From the NCBI RefSeq assembly GCF_048544455.1, contig NC_133529.1, positions 54,307,401 through 54,371,400 of the forward strand: a stretch of 64,000 nt of DNA, given 5' to 3'. The stretch is from Silene latifolia (Eukaryota; Streptophyta; Magnoliopsida; Caryophyllales; Caryophyllaceae). Below, piece by piece: positions 12,393 to 25,040 of this stretch (position 1 is its first letter; each line of letters opens with the position of its first letter). Made by a program: the position numbers and the translations under genes. The notes beneath the pieces were generated by a model. The model did no database searches. It saw nothing but the letters and a program-made list of their open reading frames with translations, and was not told where the DNA came from.

Positions 12393-13212
12393 CTAATAAA
12401 AAGGACCATATTTGGGTTCGTTGGATTAACCACATATATATGAAAGACTCTCATTGGTCCAACTATAGTCCTCCTAGTGATTGTAGTTGGACTTGGAAAA
12501 AGATAGCTCATACTATGGTCACCTTTAAGCAAACCTACATCAATGACTATTGGTTAGTAACTGATAAGGAGTACACTGTTTCAACTGGGTACCAATGGTT
12601 AAGACAAAGGAGGCCTAAAGTTTCATAGAGCCATGTTTGTTGGAGTTCAATGAATGTACCTAAATGGTCATTTATTTTCTGGGCACTTCAGTTCCAAAGA
12701 CTATTAACTAAAGACCGTATGGTTCGGATGGGTTTTAGGCAGGACACTGGTTTTTTCCTATTTACTTGAGTATATGCGAGTCATTCTCATATGTTCTACC
12801 AATGTCGGTTCATTACCAGGTGTATCAATGCTTTGCAGGATCAATTGGGAGTGAAAATTCATGCCATAAATCTATGCCAATGGGCTTCAAGTGGAAGGGC
12901 AAGGAGTCAGCTACAAAGGAAGATTATTTGTGCCTGTCATGTAGGTGTTACTTATGCTATATGGCATGCTAGGAACAAAGCCATATTGGAGTCCTCTGTA
13001 ATGCTGCCTAAGATCATTGCCAGGAAGGTCATTAAGATGTAATTGCTAGATTTTGGGCAAGAAATACCAAACCAATCGCGAGTAGAGAAGTTAGTTGGAT
13101 TAGTCAGATTTCCTCTTAAGATTTTTCTTGGCATGAAAATTGTACATTTCTCGAACATTATGATGTAATTATTTTTTTATATTAATATACTTATCTTTTA
13201 CCAAAAAAAAAA
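12393..13212 (+). mobile_element. LINE 3' fragment, copy 3
   Basis: The fragment encodes the C-terminal part of a LINE ORF2: IWVRWINHIYMKDSHW, then the zf-RVT region (SHMFYQCRF). It is close to copy 2 but clearly diverged. TAG at 12626-12628 replaces a Trp, and a stop near 12768 breaks it again. It ends with TTTTACC and 10 A at 13203-13212. The 5' side is cut exactly at the LTR boundary 12392/12393, so the LTR element inserted into this LINE. The LINE in turn landed in the Copia protease coding region that resumes at 13213. Confidence 0.85.
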
Positions 13213-13241
13213 CATCACCTTTTCCCATAATCGAAACTGCC

Positions 13242-13508
13242 TTACCATTTGCCATGTAAGGGCGGAGTACCATACAAACTAATAAACTTATGAAAGGACT
13301 TTTTATATGGAGAAGTGTGAAAAGAAATACCAGAGTCTAACACCCAAGAATCTATCGGATCTTCGACATTCACAGCCAAAGGATCATCACCTTCATCCTC
13401 CACACCTAGCGCTTGTCTATCCAATTTTTTCCACTCTTCCTTTTCCATGGAATCCGGATTAGTGTCGTCCAATGAAAGATATAAATTCTTTGAATACAAA
13501 TAATCCAT
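13242..13508 (-). pseudogene. Copia gag-protease fragment with internal deletion
   Basis: The 88-codon frame begins like a Copia gag (YLYSKNLYLSL, then WKKLDRQALG). It then jumps directly to the aspartic protease region, WVLDSGISFHTSPYKKSFH, where the family has DSGAS. Most of gag and its zinc knuckle are therefore deleted. A frame change near 13250 hides a further protease stretch, roughly MANGKAVSIMGKGDV, which runs up to the LINE poly(A) at 13212. This is a non-functional relic. Confidence 0.75.
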
Positions 13509-13741
13509 TGTTTGTATTTTCCAAAAAAAACAAAATCTTTCCCAATGAATTTATTAAACAAAATCCTTCCGTTATTGTGATTTTTAGTGGCTCACTCTTT
13601 CCTCACCACCCCAACCGGGTTCTAATACCAGTTTGTTGGAATTTTTGGGTATAACCATACACACAATAATAAATATGGGATTTTCGGGATTTTTTGGTAT
13701 AACCATATAACATGGATACAATATTTACGAGGTTCATCAAT

Positions 13742-13744
13742 TTG
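13742..13744. other. CACTA target-site duplication, left copy (TTG)
   Basis: TTG directly precedes TACTACGCC and is repeated at 38249-38251 directly after GGCGTAATG. The 3-bp length and the restored Copia LTR reading across the join support it. Confidence 0.75.
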
Positions 13745-13769
13745 TACTACGCCAAATAAGACATTCAAT

Positions 13770-14308
13770 AACGGTCAAATAATGCAATCACCATTTTTAA
13801 ATAGAAACACGGGACCGTTATTGCAATGACGGTTGTTAAATATATACCACGGTTGTAAAAATAACATGCGACCGTTATATAACATCAAGAACCGTTATAA
13901 AATCTTTTCAGAAACCGTTATTAAATCTTAAGTACGGTTTCAAATCCGTTGTCGTAGTTTACTATTGACAACGTCTTATCTTTCCAAGACCGTTGTTAAA
14001 TATTATATATGATAACGGTTTATTTCGTTATCTTATTTAATTGAATGTCAAAATTTAACAACGGCTTTATTGCGTGCATAACCATTGTTATATTCATTTG
14101 TCAACCGTTATCTATTTTTATTGATGAAATTTTGAGAACGGTTCTGCTTAAATAAACCATTGTAAAAGTTATGAACTTGACAACGGTTATCGTTCGTTAT
14201 CTTATATTTTTGGCGGTTTGAATGGGAGGGAAAATATGTCAACGGTTATTTATCTAAATAAAACCGTTGTCAAATAATTGTTTGCAACGGGTTATTTTTA
14301 ACCGTTAT
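13770..14308. repeat. CACTA left subterminal AACGGTT cluster
   Basis: More than a dozen copies of AACGGTT/AACCGTT and close variants (acggttgttaaa, aaccgttat, acaacggtt) occur in both orientations. In En/Spm-type elements such subterminal motifs bind the TNPA protein. The cluster is cut at its inner side by the solo LTR inserted at 14309. Confidence 0.8.
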
Positions 14309-15661
14309 TGTGAACGTAGCCACCTACGCGTCGGGCCGATCCGCGGAGGCATAGCGGTCTTTTGAAAGCCACTCTCGGCGGCGTAAAGATCCTTTCGACC
14401 GGATCATTTTAGATCGGTCGGTTTCGTCTCGGCAAGGGTCTCGAAATGATGCAAGAGATGTTCGGAGTCGCCACCAAGCATTTGTGGGATGCTTGGAACC
14501 CGTTCGAATCCACTTTATACCTAGGTCAACCAAGGCAAAAAGCAGTGTTTGACATAGTACTAAAGATAAGGAATCGTCCCTCTTTAGCATCATATCTCTA
14601 GAATGACTCTTGTATGCCCTGGATAAGGTCTTCCACTATCCAAAGTTTCTGAGTAAGAGGTGAAGGTACGTATTGGAAAGCCATTTAACCGGACACCCAA
14701 TCCTGCACGCGGTAGCAACCTCTACTGATCGATCTTGGTTGGTTAAATGCAAAAGTTGATAAAACGGGTAAATACATGAATCGCATCCACGAGTTTGAAC
14801 CTAACATGTGAGCTTTCTATGTCGGTTTGTTTAATCCAAGTATCAAGTATTTGATGTCAAGTTGGATTTAATGTTGATTTGCATGCAAGACGGAAATTAA
14901 ACATCCATTTACCGAGTTAGGTTTATGGTGCATAACGTGATCCATTTGTCTTAGTGAGGCGTTTTACATATATGATGTAAAATGGGCAGATTTGTCATCT
15001 GATCCGTCCTGTATTCGGGTTAACCGAAGTCGGGATCATCTTAGACAAGTGCTGAAAGGAAATAGACCCTGCATCAGGCAGCCAGTATAGGCGCGAGCCT
15101 GTAGGCGATGCAAGCAGATCTGCCCTGGTTTGAAAATGGAAAAATGAGTGGCCTGTTTAGGCGCGGGTGAACTGACGATGGAAGAGCGTCTTCTGACCAT
15201 TGAAAAAGTTCTTAAAATATATTGAAAAGATGGTGTTTAAACCCGTCTTGATTTGAAAAGGTCGTTTTAGACCGCTTTTGTATTGATGTGAAGAACGAGA
15301 CTTGAATAATCATCATAATTTTGATAATATTCGATGTCGGGTTCGGTTTTGTAAGCTTGACATTAATAGTTTTGAAAATAATTATGAACTAATTATTTTA
15401 AGTTCATTTGTTTGTAATTAGTCAACGTTTTATCATCGTACTCGGGTTAAAATCCGATATGGTATGTAGAACCAATGATGATTTTGTGTTGGTGACTAAT
15501 ACATTTGTTTTGAAAATGTAAAGAAATGAGAAAGGTTTTAAAATACCTATCAAAATATAAAGAAATGAAATAAGAGGTTTTAAAATACCTTTTAAAATGT
15601 AAAGAAATGAAATAAAAGGTTTTAAATATCTTTTAGAATGTAATTAACCAAATATTATCAC

Positions 15662-17351
15662 TGGTTCGTCGGTTTTGTTACTCGTCGTCAAAAGTTACCT
15701 TGACCAAAACAATATTTATAACTTCATAAACTACTCTACTCTTAGTAAAGAGGTAAGTAAAGGTCGGATCTCAAGGGACGGGTATTAATGTAGGATTTTC
15801 AATTGCAAATGGTTGTGTCTAAGGGTGTCACAATTTGGGTTGAGATAGGAGATCAACTAATCAACAATGTAAGTAATGAAAATAAGCAAGATGATTAAAA
15901 TGAGATGTAAACAATTGATTAAAAGCACTAGGATGTCATGGGTTCATAGGGGATTCATGGGATTTGATCATACGAACATGTTCTCTACTAGATGCAAGCA
16001 CTTATTGTTGTGATGGGATCGAGTTGGTGTATATCTTACAATCCTTAAGAAGGTTTGGGTCCCGGAGCCGAATCGATTAGATTGTACAACACCTACAAGT
16101 CGACTTAATCCTTCCTATCCAACTATATGCATGGTCTAATGAGACTCAATTTGGTTTATATCTTACAAGTCTCATTGAAAAGGTAAGTGATGGGTAAAAA
16201 ATGCAAGGATTCATAGGCTCGCATTTCATCAAACATAACATGTGCATAAGTTGGAATCACAACAAGCAAGCAAATTAATTATGAAAACATATTAGATTAA
16301 GCATGAATCAATCCTCGTGTTGGTTTCCCCTAATTCCCCATTAACCCTAGTTAAGGAAACTACTCACTCATTATCAAGTTTAACATGCTAACAAGGTTGT
16401 AAATCATACTAGCAAGGCAAAACATGATGAACAAATGAAAATGATTAACAATAATTAAAAAAGATTAAGAGAGAATTATACCTATGAAGATAATTCCAAA
16501 TAATAAAGCAAAGAATAATAGAAGTACTTGATGATTGATGGAAGATTGTCAATCCTCCAAATAAACCCAAATAATCTTCTAATTACCCAAAATAAATGAT
16601 GAACAATAGAGAAATTAAGAAAAGATTAAGGAATGAGATTTGTATTAATACTAGATTAAAAGTTGATTACATGATTAAGATAAGATTAAGATTTTATTGA
16701 GATGACATGCTAATCTAGGTAGTACAAAGGGGTATTTATACTAAAGATTAGGTACAAAAATTAGGGTTACTAAGGGCTTAAATGACTATTAAGACCCTTA
16801 AGAAAAATTGAGGAAGTGCTCCTCTCCAAGGAGATGCGCATCTCCGTTTTGCTAGTCCCACGAAGATATGCTCGTCCCGAGCGTCTAGGAAGCTGGCACG
16901 GTGGAGTCTGTAAGGGGATCCGAGCGGATCATGGGAGAGACGCTCGGATTTCTTGGCTTCAAGACGAGCGTCTTGGCATCGGGACGCTCGGATTGGCTAC
17001 AATCCGCTTGGATTATGAGACAGGCACTTCTCTTTTCTTCTTTCCTCAACAATCCGCGGGGATCTTGTTGAGGATGCAAGGATCCTTTCATCATTGCCCA
17101 ATCTACTTTATTATCTACATAGGCCTTCTAGTATCGTCTTCCCTTTGATGCTTGGTCATTGAATGCGATCAATTTAGCTCCATTTCGCCATGAAAATGCA
17201 AGGTTTGCACTCCTCTCCTACCAAGGAAACAAAACCTCAAAGAATATGCAAAATGGGAAACTAAAGATAGTAAATGACCCAATTATGCACTATAAAGCAT
17301 AGAAACGAGGCTAATTCGGGGACTAAATGTGCTCAAATGTGAGTCCCATCA
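15662..17351 (-). repeat. Athila-like copy 1, 3' LTR
   Basis: This is the left-hand LTR with TG...CA ends. A TATAAATA box (minus strand, 16733-16740) lies downstream of a GC-rich CpG-dyad array (16816-17040). It contains the 36-bp stretch at about 15769-15804 that the other LTR lacks. Open frames within it do not resemble any protein I know. Confidence 0.88.
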
Positions 17352-19410
17352 AATATCCCCAAACCGAACCTTTGCTCGTCCCGAGTAAAGAGGTGACAAA
17401 GACTAGGACCCTTATTCAAACTAACCTACTAATATAGCCGATGTGAGACAATTAGCGGGTCTCACTCCGCCCTTTCAACTCACAACAAGACAACCATGAG
17501 GTAGGATGCCTTCTTGCAAGGCAAGGTGGGGCTTGCCAAAATGGTGATACATCCAAGCATTGAAACACACAAAACAAGTAATGGATGCATCTACAAAAAT
17601 GAATAGCCACTTTCCTCATCCAAGTGGCGAAAATTATCTAAAGGGGAAGCAATCTAAGGGTACACATTCCATTATAGATACGGTTTCTTCAAACTACTAA
17701 ACCTAGAAGGATACCAATAAATCACTTCCAAGTTATGTCAAGCTAGGGTACCTTTGTCCTCAATTGTTAAATGCTTTCGTCAAGAGTAGACTCCCTATGG
17801 TGTTAAAAACACTGGAGGATCGCGGAATTCCCCTTCTTGCCTAGACAAGAAGAAGGGTTGTCCCCTCTCTACCATGCACAAAAGTGGATACGATGGAAAA
17901 GGGATCAATAGAACTTGAGTTTCATATGGAAGTTTGCTTTTTGTTGTTGTTTTTCCCCCCAATTTGTGGCATTTGACATTTTGAGAACATTTCTTTGCCA
18001 TTTCTTTGATGTTTGGCATTTTTCAACACTTGACAATTATTCAACTTTTTCTTGCATTTCTTTTGAACATTTTCAAGTCACCCCATTTGTAGTGAGGGTG
18101 CTTAGATTTGAAGCATAGGAGTTTTCATTTTTGTTACTCCTCTTTTCTTTTGATGCAATTGCAAACTTTTTCATTTTCATTTCAATACTTGAACTCAAAT
18201 TTTGAACAATTTTTGTGCCCATTCTCTTTGATGACAAAATGTGGTAGAACATGGATGATGGTTGCATGGTTTCAAGGGTCACCTTGGAATAAACGGTAGC
18301 CAAGGAGTAATCACACCACAAGGTACTCTTGACTAGGTCTTAATCCATGGGTCAAAGGATACTAGCATGACGCATCCTAGAGTGTTTTACAAGTATTCTA
18401 ACAAGCAAAGTCTTAAGAAGAAAAAGTATCTACAAGGGCCTTATATACACTTGTTAAGCTTCCCAAATAGATGTTTTCACAAAATTTTTCCTAAATGCAA
18501 CTATATGCCATGATGCAACTAACATTTATACATCCTAATGCATATGCTTCTACCAACTAGTATGCCAAATAATCTAAATGCAATCCTATAATCACATTGT
18601 TTGTACCGCATCAATCAAAATAAAGCCACATAGTCATTAACATAAAGTGGATAAAGGAGATTAGAAAGATCATACCATGCGGTCTTCAATATCCTCATGT
18701 GTCAGATGTGGCGTAGTCGATCAATGTGAAAAAGGATGAACAAACACAATATATACAAGACTACACTATAAAGAAAATGAACATGTTTTTAGATTTTTGC
18801 ATTTTTCAAATTTTTATGGTTTTTATGATTATGAAATAAAAAGACATGTTTTTGTATTTTTCAAAAAAATTTAATTTTTATCATTTTTGTTTTTAAAAGC
18901 CATGTTAGAATTTCCCATCCCCACACTAGTATGGACATTGTCCTCAATGGCCAATACGATAGGAAATTATGCAAGCTATATGAAATGCATGATTCCTAAA
19001 CTAAATGCAAACTATATGATGTATATACAAAAGTGAATGCAACTACACTATATTATATGATGCATGAGTTTTTGTTTGGTTGGAGAGCATAATTTAAATT
19101 AACTCCCAATGCATATGCATAAACTTCCCCAAACCAAAATAGACATTATTTCTAATGTCAAAAATTGAGGGAGTTCATGCATAAGGATGCTATGCATGAA
19201 ACTACAATTATCATTTTGGATTTTACATGGTGGGAACAATAAAAGAAACACCTCAATGGAACCGAGGTGTGAGTCCTCTAAATGATGCTAGGACTCAAAA
19301 TCATGATCAAGATAAAAATTATATGAAAGACAAGAGAAATAAACAAAGCCTAAAGGAGGTGTAGGAGACTCACAAAGTATTGTGGCATCCTCCCAAGAGC
19401 TTGCTAATCC
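17352..19410 (-). other. Athila-like copy 1, long 3' untranslated region and polypurine tract
   Basis: There are about 2 kb without a gene between the ATHILA-type ORF and the 3' LTR. The sequence is clearly homologous to 56083-58035 of copy 2, including the GGTACCCTAGCTTGACA-like and GATCCTCCAGTGTT-like stretches. The polypurine tract (minus strand GGTTTGGGGATATT) abuts the LTR at 17352. Short open frames here are not conserved as proteins between the two copies. Confidence 0.75.
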
Positions 19411-21026
19411 TCAATCACCGCCCATGGCGACATCACTCCCATATCCATCATCATCACCAACTTCTTCACTAGAAGCTTCATCAACCTCCATAGATCCGGA
19501 GGTTTCACCACTTTCACTTGAACTTCCTTCTTCTTCCTTACTACCCTCTTCTTCTTCACCTTCTTTATTCTCTTAATTTACTTCACCTTCTTTTCCACCA
19601 CTCTCAACAACAACCTCCTCTTCACCCAAGCTAGCACCCCTAGAAGCACTAGGAAAGAAGACTTCCCTATCCGCCTAACTAGGCAAAGGACAAGATGGGT
19701 CAAGAAGTCCTTGCCTAGCTAGATGTAAGAGAGGCGGATATTGTGCTCTATATGCGTCGACTCTATCCTCATGGGCTTGCTTGTGAATTTGTTGCATCAA
19801 AAGAGTCAAGTAGTCATTCCCCGCCTTAACATTTTTGGGTTGAAACTCATGGTAGGTGAATGGGTAGGGTGGAGTGATAATAGAGGATGAGGGCTCGGCA
19901 ATGTCCTCCCTTTGGTGTTGTATAATGTACTCGGCTTCCTCAGAGAGTGGGAGAAGGTAGTGTGACCTATGGACATTGAGTCGGCAAATTTTGTTCGGTA
20001 AAGTGAAGGACTTGGCATCTTTTGTTAACCACTCGAATTTGTTGTCAAGAGTGTCATTCTTGAGCCATTTTAATTTTTGAACCATAGTGGCTAGATCAAT
20101 GATTTGGCCTCCCTTAACCGGTTTATAAGCGTCATCTTTGTTGAAATTCCGGTTGAAGTATTTTGCCAAATAAGCTACCAATCCCCCATTAACAATAAAA
20201 GCGCACCTTCCTTGCCATGATCGATATTGAGCCACCTCTCAATTAAGAGTTGAAGAATATTGTACTTTGTGGTGAACTCTCTACCAACATTCAAGGTCGA
20301 CTCTAGATAGATAAAATCAAGCTCGGTGAAGTGGTTTGTTCCCTTTCTAGCAATCAAAGTGTGCCCAACAACCTTGTGCCACACCCTTATGCCCAGATGA
20401 TGGACATAAAGGGCACGACAATCATGGTAAGACGTAAACTTTCTTCCAGTAATAGCCTTCCATAAAGGAGCGGGATTATATTTTGTTACGGGTTTCTTCA
20501 CATAGGTCGAGTCATTGCTAAGGCCAAAAACTTTACCAAACTCGCCAAAAGACATTTTCCTATCAACATTCTCAAGGCGGAATCCAATGTTTGTTCGAGT
20601 CTCCACCTTCGTAACTTTCAATGAGCTTAAAAACTCCAAGGTGAGGGATGAGTAGGTCAACTCTTGCATATTAAACAAAGTAAGCAATCCCATGGACTCG
20701 AAGAAATTCTTGGTTTGTTCAAAGATACCCAATTTGGTCAAGGTCTCTTGGCATATAAACTTGGTGGGTAAAATAGATTTCTTAGCAAGGGATACAAATT
20801 TCTTCCTATGAGCATCGGATGTGAAAATTACCTCCGGATAATCATGTAGTTGCTCAACAACCGGAGTAGAAGTAGTAGTTTCCACCATAGGAGAAGTAGT
20901 CTCTTGAATTTCCATCCTTTCACTTTGAACCACCAAAGCCAAAGCTTTGGAAGCTTGAAGAGCTTGTTGCCTTTTTGAGAGATTCTTCTTTGGAAGTGCC
21001 TTAATTCCACCTTTTGTCCTAGCCAT
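19411..21026 (-). pseudogene. ATHILA-type second ORF of copy 1, broken
   Basis: The start is chosen at MARTKGG (21026), matching copy 2; an in-frame upstream Met at 21074 is less likely. It aligns along its length with the intact 537-residue ORF of copy 2 (LGIFEQTKNFFESMGL, then IRVWHKVVGHTLIARK, then PPLLHLARQGLLDPSCPLPS). A frameshift near 20215 and stops at 19675-19677 and about 19574 break it. The remaining acidic Ser/Glu-rich tail runs on to TGA at 19411. I place it in the ATHILA ORF-1 family (Pfam PF03078), of unknown function, by its conserved blocks. Confidence 0.78.
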
Positions 21027-21356
21027 CTTCTCCTTGTATGTAGTAACACCAAAAGATTTGCTTGAATTCCTCAAGTTTCAATAAGACCCAAATCGATTTA
21101 GGAAATTCGAATTTTGCCTTTGTACCCTAGAAAATCGATTCAAACTTTGAGGATTTTGGTGTTTTAATTGCTTGTTGTTGACAAAGGAGTGATTTATTTG
21201 AGTTTTGAGGGAGTTTGGAATTAATTTGGGTGAATTTGGTTGAGAAAAATTATTTTTATGGATGGAGGGATTGAGGGTTTTGGGGATGTGTTTATGTTTT
21301 GGATGAGTAAAATGAAATGGGAAAGGGGAGTTTTAATCCCGCTATTTTTGAATTCA

Positions 21357-21720
21357 GCAGGGGAGATGAGCGTCTTTGGGTCGGGACGCTCGGATTCTCT
21401 GTCAGCTTATTTCAGAAAAGAGAGCTCGTGCTGAGACAAGCGTCTTTCTGAAGGGAGACGAGCGGATTCTTCTGAGGACGCTCGGATTCTTTGTCAGGGA
21501 GAAATCCCAAATTTTAATAGGAGCAGGACGAGCGGATCCTCAGTGAGACGAGCGTCTTGGCTGAGACGAGGGAATTCTATATAGAGACGCTCGGATCTTT
21601 AGTCAGACAAAAATTTACCTTTCCAGCTCTCTCAGGACGAGCGTCTTCTTCACAGGACGCTCGGATTTTCTTTCAGGACGAGTGGATTACTGTCGGGCCG
21701 CTCGGATTGTCCCTGTACCT
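21357..21720. repeat. CpG-dyad array, internal, Athila-like copy 1
   Basis: Roughly fifteen sites are built from half-sites ATCCG and GACG around a 2-base AG/CT centre (for example GACGCTCGGAT, GACGAGCGGAT, GACGAGCGTC). They are spaced about 20-30 bases apart between the gag-protease frame and the second ORF. The segment is far richer in G+C and CpG than its surroundings. It lies upstream, in element sense, of a TTAAAACTCCCC stretch near 21325-21340 that could be a weak core promoter for the second ORF. Confidence 0.85.
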
Positions 21721-22048
21721 CACGGATTCAGTTCCACCCGTGGGTATTTCATAACCCGAGTCATTTACTCTTCATTCCTTTGGTCTTCATTGTGGGGGCA
21801 CTACGAAGGCTTGGATAGCCTAGGCAATTGTTATCCCCACACTATGTCAAAACACTACACATCAATAAGCATATAAGTCCCTCCCTCACTTTTTCTCAAA
21901 GTAAAAATCTTGATCAAAGCATAAAAATACAAATCCAAAATTGACAAAAAATGCAGTACAATAAGTAAAATGCAAGTTAAGGGGTTAGAATATTTACAAA
22001 TGCTGGTTTAGGGAGGACTCCACCAAACTCTCATCCATGTATGAGATG

Positions 22049-24928
22049 TCAAGGGGGCATAACCAAGGTGTTGTTGATGTTGCTCAACACCTTGAAGAAG
22101 TAATCGAAGGCTTGTTCATTGTCATTATAAAAATCTTCAATAGACTTTTGCACATTGTGTTCTTCATTGTGGTGACTTGAGTGGAAATGGTCACCAAAGC
22201 CCTGGTCGTGGGTCATAACATTACCAATATAAGGATTGAATAACCCTTCAAACTCATCATCCCAAAGACCGCATACTTCATCTACTTGTCCCCCAATAGT
22301 ATCATGAGTTGATGAGAACAACTCCTCTTTCTTCTTGTCATTATGGCCAATGAGGCCTTCTTCTTCTCTTGTCATGAGTGGTGGTGAGCTATTCAAGCTC
22401 TCATTCTTGTCGAAACATTCTTGCTCTTTGGATGGAGCAACTTGGAGATTACCCATTTTCTTCTCCCATATGGGTGGTGATTCTTTACCCATAGCTTGGT
22501 CTTTGCATTGAGATGCCAACTTCCTCCCATCACTTTCTCGGCTATAATGATCAATCATGAAACATGGCTCGTGTAGTCGGGGACCTCTCATTGTCTTGTC
22601 AAGATTAAAAGTGATTGTTTCATCTCCCACTTCAAATGTGAGTTCTCCATGTTTCACGTCAATCACCGCTCCCGCGGTGTGTAATAAAGGTCTTCCTAAA
22701 ATGATAGGAATGTTGGAGTCTTCCTCCATGTCAACAATAACAAAGTCCACCAGGATGAAGAACTTGCCAATTCTTACCGGCACATCCTCCCATACCCCTA
22801 AAGGTGTCTTCGTTGATCGATCCGCCATGTGGAGTGTGATATTAGTGCACTTGAGCTCTCCCATTCCTAGCCTCTTGCACACCGAATATGGCATGACACT
22901 CACACTTTCCCCAAGGTCACATAGAGCTTTGTGATTGTAGTATCGCCAATGGTGCATGGAATAGAGAAACTTCCCGGATCCTTTAAGTTTGGAGGTGAAC
23001 TTCCTTGTAGGATGGCACTACTCACCTTAGTGAAAGCAATAGTCTCAAGCTTCCAGATGGATTTCTTCTTTGTAAGAATATCTTTCATGTATTTCGCATA
23101 GGCCGGAACGTGATTGATCAATTCCGTAAATGGAATTGAGACTTCCAAGTTTTTCACAATCTCCATAAACTTCCCAAGTTGTTCATCAAACTTAGGCTTA
23201 GCTTGACGACTTGGAATGGAAGTCGAATCACAATAGGCTCTTTCTCCTTAGCCTTCTCTTCATTCTCCTTTGAAACTTCTTGAATGGTGGTGGGTTCTTC
23301 TTCTTTCTTAGAGTCTTCAACTCTTTCTTTGTCACTAGCATTCACAACATCTTCATCAACAGGCCTCTTCGACCCTTCATACCTTGTACCACTCCTCAAA
23401 TGGATGGCACTCACCGGCTCATGTCTTGGGGGATTACCTTGAGGTGGTAATTTACCCCTTTTGTCTTTGTGAGCTAGTATGTTGTTGATGGTGATGTCTT
23501 TTGCTTGACTATCCTTTTGCATTTGAGTGAAAAATTCTTGTTGGTTCTTTTGCATTTGGAGGACCGCTTTTTGAACATCAAAACCTTGGTCATTTGTTTG
23601 ATTGTATGAAGGTTGGTTTTGATAACTTTGGTTTTGATTGTAAAAGAGTCTTTGAGCTTGGTTTCTCATTGGAGGTGGGGTGTATGTTGTTTGAGGGTTT
23701 TGAACATTTTGACTTTTGTATGAGAGGTTGGGGTGGAATTTGGTGTTTTCATTGTAATAGTTGGAATAAGGGGTACCACTCTTGTATGCTTGGAAAGCAT
23801 TCACTTGTTCACTTATTCCCCTACATTCACTTTGGTCATGTCCCAAAGTTCCACAACTCTCACATACTCCACTTGGAATTTATGATGATGCTACCATAGC
23901 ATTAACATGTTGCTTAGGTGATTTGGAGGCCTCTTCAAGTTTAGTCATAGCCTTCTCAAACTTCAAATTAATGGTGTCAATGTGAGCACTAAGTTGAGCA
24001 CCCAATTGAGTAATAGAGTCCACCTCATTCTTTCCTCCTCTAGTAGCCTTCCGAGGTCTACTATATTGTGAGTTATGGACCTCCATTTCTTCAATCTTGT
24101 TCCATGTTTGATTGTCATCAACTTCGGTAAACATACCATTTGACCCCATATTGAGAATGTTTCGGGAGTCTTCATATAGACCTTTCCAGAATTGTTGTAC
24201 AAGGAACCACTCGCTAAGTTCATGGTGTGGACAAGATCGACAAGTATCCTTGAATATCTCCCATGCTTCATACAAATATTCCTCGTCCCTTTGTTTGAAC
24301 CCGGTGATTTGGGCTCTCAACATGTTAGTCTTCTCCGGAGGATAGAATTTCTTGTAGAAAGCAAGTGCCAATTTCTTCCAAGAGTCAATACCAAGAGTAG
24401 CCTTATCTAGGCTTTTCAACCATTGTTTCGCGGAACTAATCAAAGAAAAAGGAAATAAGACTCATCGAATTTGGTCTTCAGTAACTCCGGTTTGAGAAAT
24501 CGCATCACAATAGTCACAAAAAGTCTCCATATGAGAATGAGGGTCTTCACTAGGCATCCCCCCAAATTGACTTCTCTCAACCAATTGTATAAATGCGGAT
24601 TTTGCAATGAAATTACCGGTTAAATGTTGTGGGTAGGAGTACCATTTGGTAGGTTCTCCTCGGTTGGTACGGAATGTGATGAAAATTTAGGCATTGTGGG
24701 TTGATTTTGTGGTTGGTTTTGTGTTGGGTTATCTTCTCCTTCTCTTGCAAAAGGGTTGATGAACGCAATATTATTTGGTTGAATGTCCTCAATCTCACCA
24801 ATACCTCTCAAACTATTTCTAGCAAGTCTTCTATTGTTGGTCAAAGTTCTTTCAATTTCAAGATCAATGGGTAACAAGTTACCTTGTGATCTCCTAGACA
24901 TGCAAAATATCAAACAACTCGAAAACAA
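22049..24928 (-). pseudogene. Athila-like gag-protease of copy 1, frameshifted
   Basis: Five collinear pieces in different frames match the intact 940-residue polyprotein of copy 2: 24928-24620, 24443-23880, 23846-23154, 23166-22900 and 22957-22049. Visible parts are the gag core (AKQWLKSLDKATLGIDSW), the stretch after the zinc knuckle, and the retropepsin region. There the active site reads DLGES instead of DLGAS. The protein would form the particle and cut itself. The likely translation start is MSRR at 24901. At least four frame lesions make it a relic. Confidence 0.85.
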
Positions 24929-25019
24929 TTAGAACGAACCTTGAGGAGTTTATCTTCCCCAAGGTAAAGAAAGACACAACTAAAAACAATTAATGAAAAT
25001 CAAATCAAGTTAACACCGA

Positions 25020-25036
25020 CCCCGGCAACGGCGCCA
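25020..25036 (-). other. Primer-binding site, tRNA-Asp type (copy 1)
   Basis: The minus strand reads TGGCGCCGTTGCCGGGG, four bases inside the 5' LTR. It is complementary to the 3' end of plant tRNA-Asp, the primer typical of Athila elements. Confidence 0.85.
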
Positions 25037-25040
25037 TTTT

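Larger units (their letters stand above)
13213..13744 (-). mobile_element. Ty1/Copia element remnant (gag-protease fragment, primer site, LTR edge)
   Basis: On the minus strand an LTR edge (TG at 13634, reading TGTTGGAATT rightwards) is followed by a primer site TGGTATTAGA (RC of 13621-13630) and a decayed gag-protease frame. The LTR continues across the CACTA insertion at 13745 and resumes at 38252. Removing the CACTA gives gaggttcatcaatttggctacgttctc, which resembles familiar plant Copia LTR sequence. The far LTR end was not located. Confidence 0.72.

Noticed and set aside
14324..14593. 89-codon minus-strand frame
   Set aside because: Lies at the end of the long solo LTR; no domain recognised and it reads like LTR sequence.
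16816..17148. Open frame in the Athila LTR, conserved at 26171-26431
   Set aside because: Conservation reflects LTR identity. The peptide is dyad-array sequence and shifts frame between the two LTRs.
25020..25036. Possible tRNA gene fragment
   Set aside because: It is a primer-binding site of 17 bases next to an LTR, complementary to a tRNA end; no tRNA fold around it.
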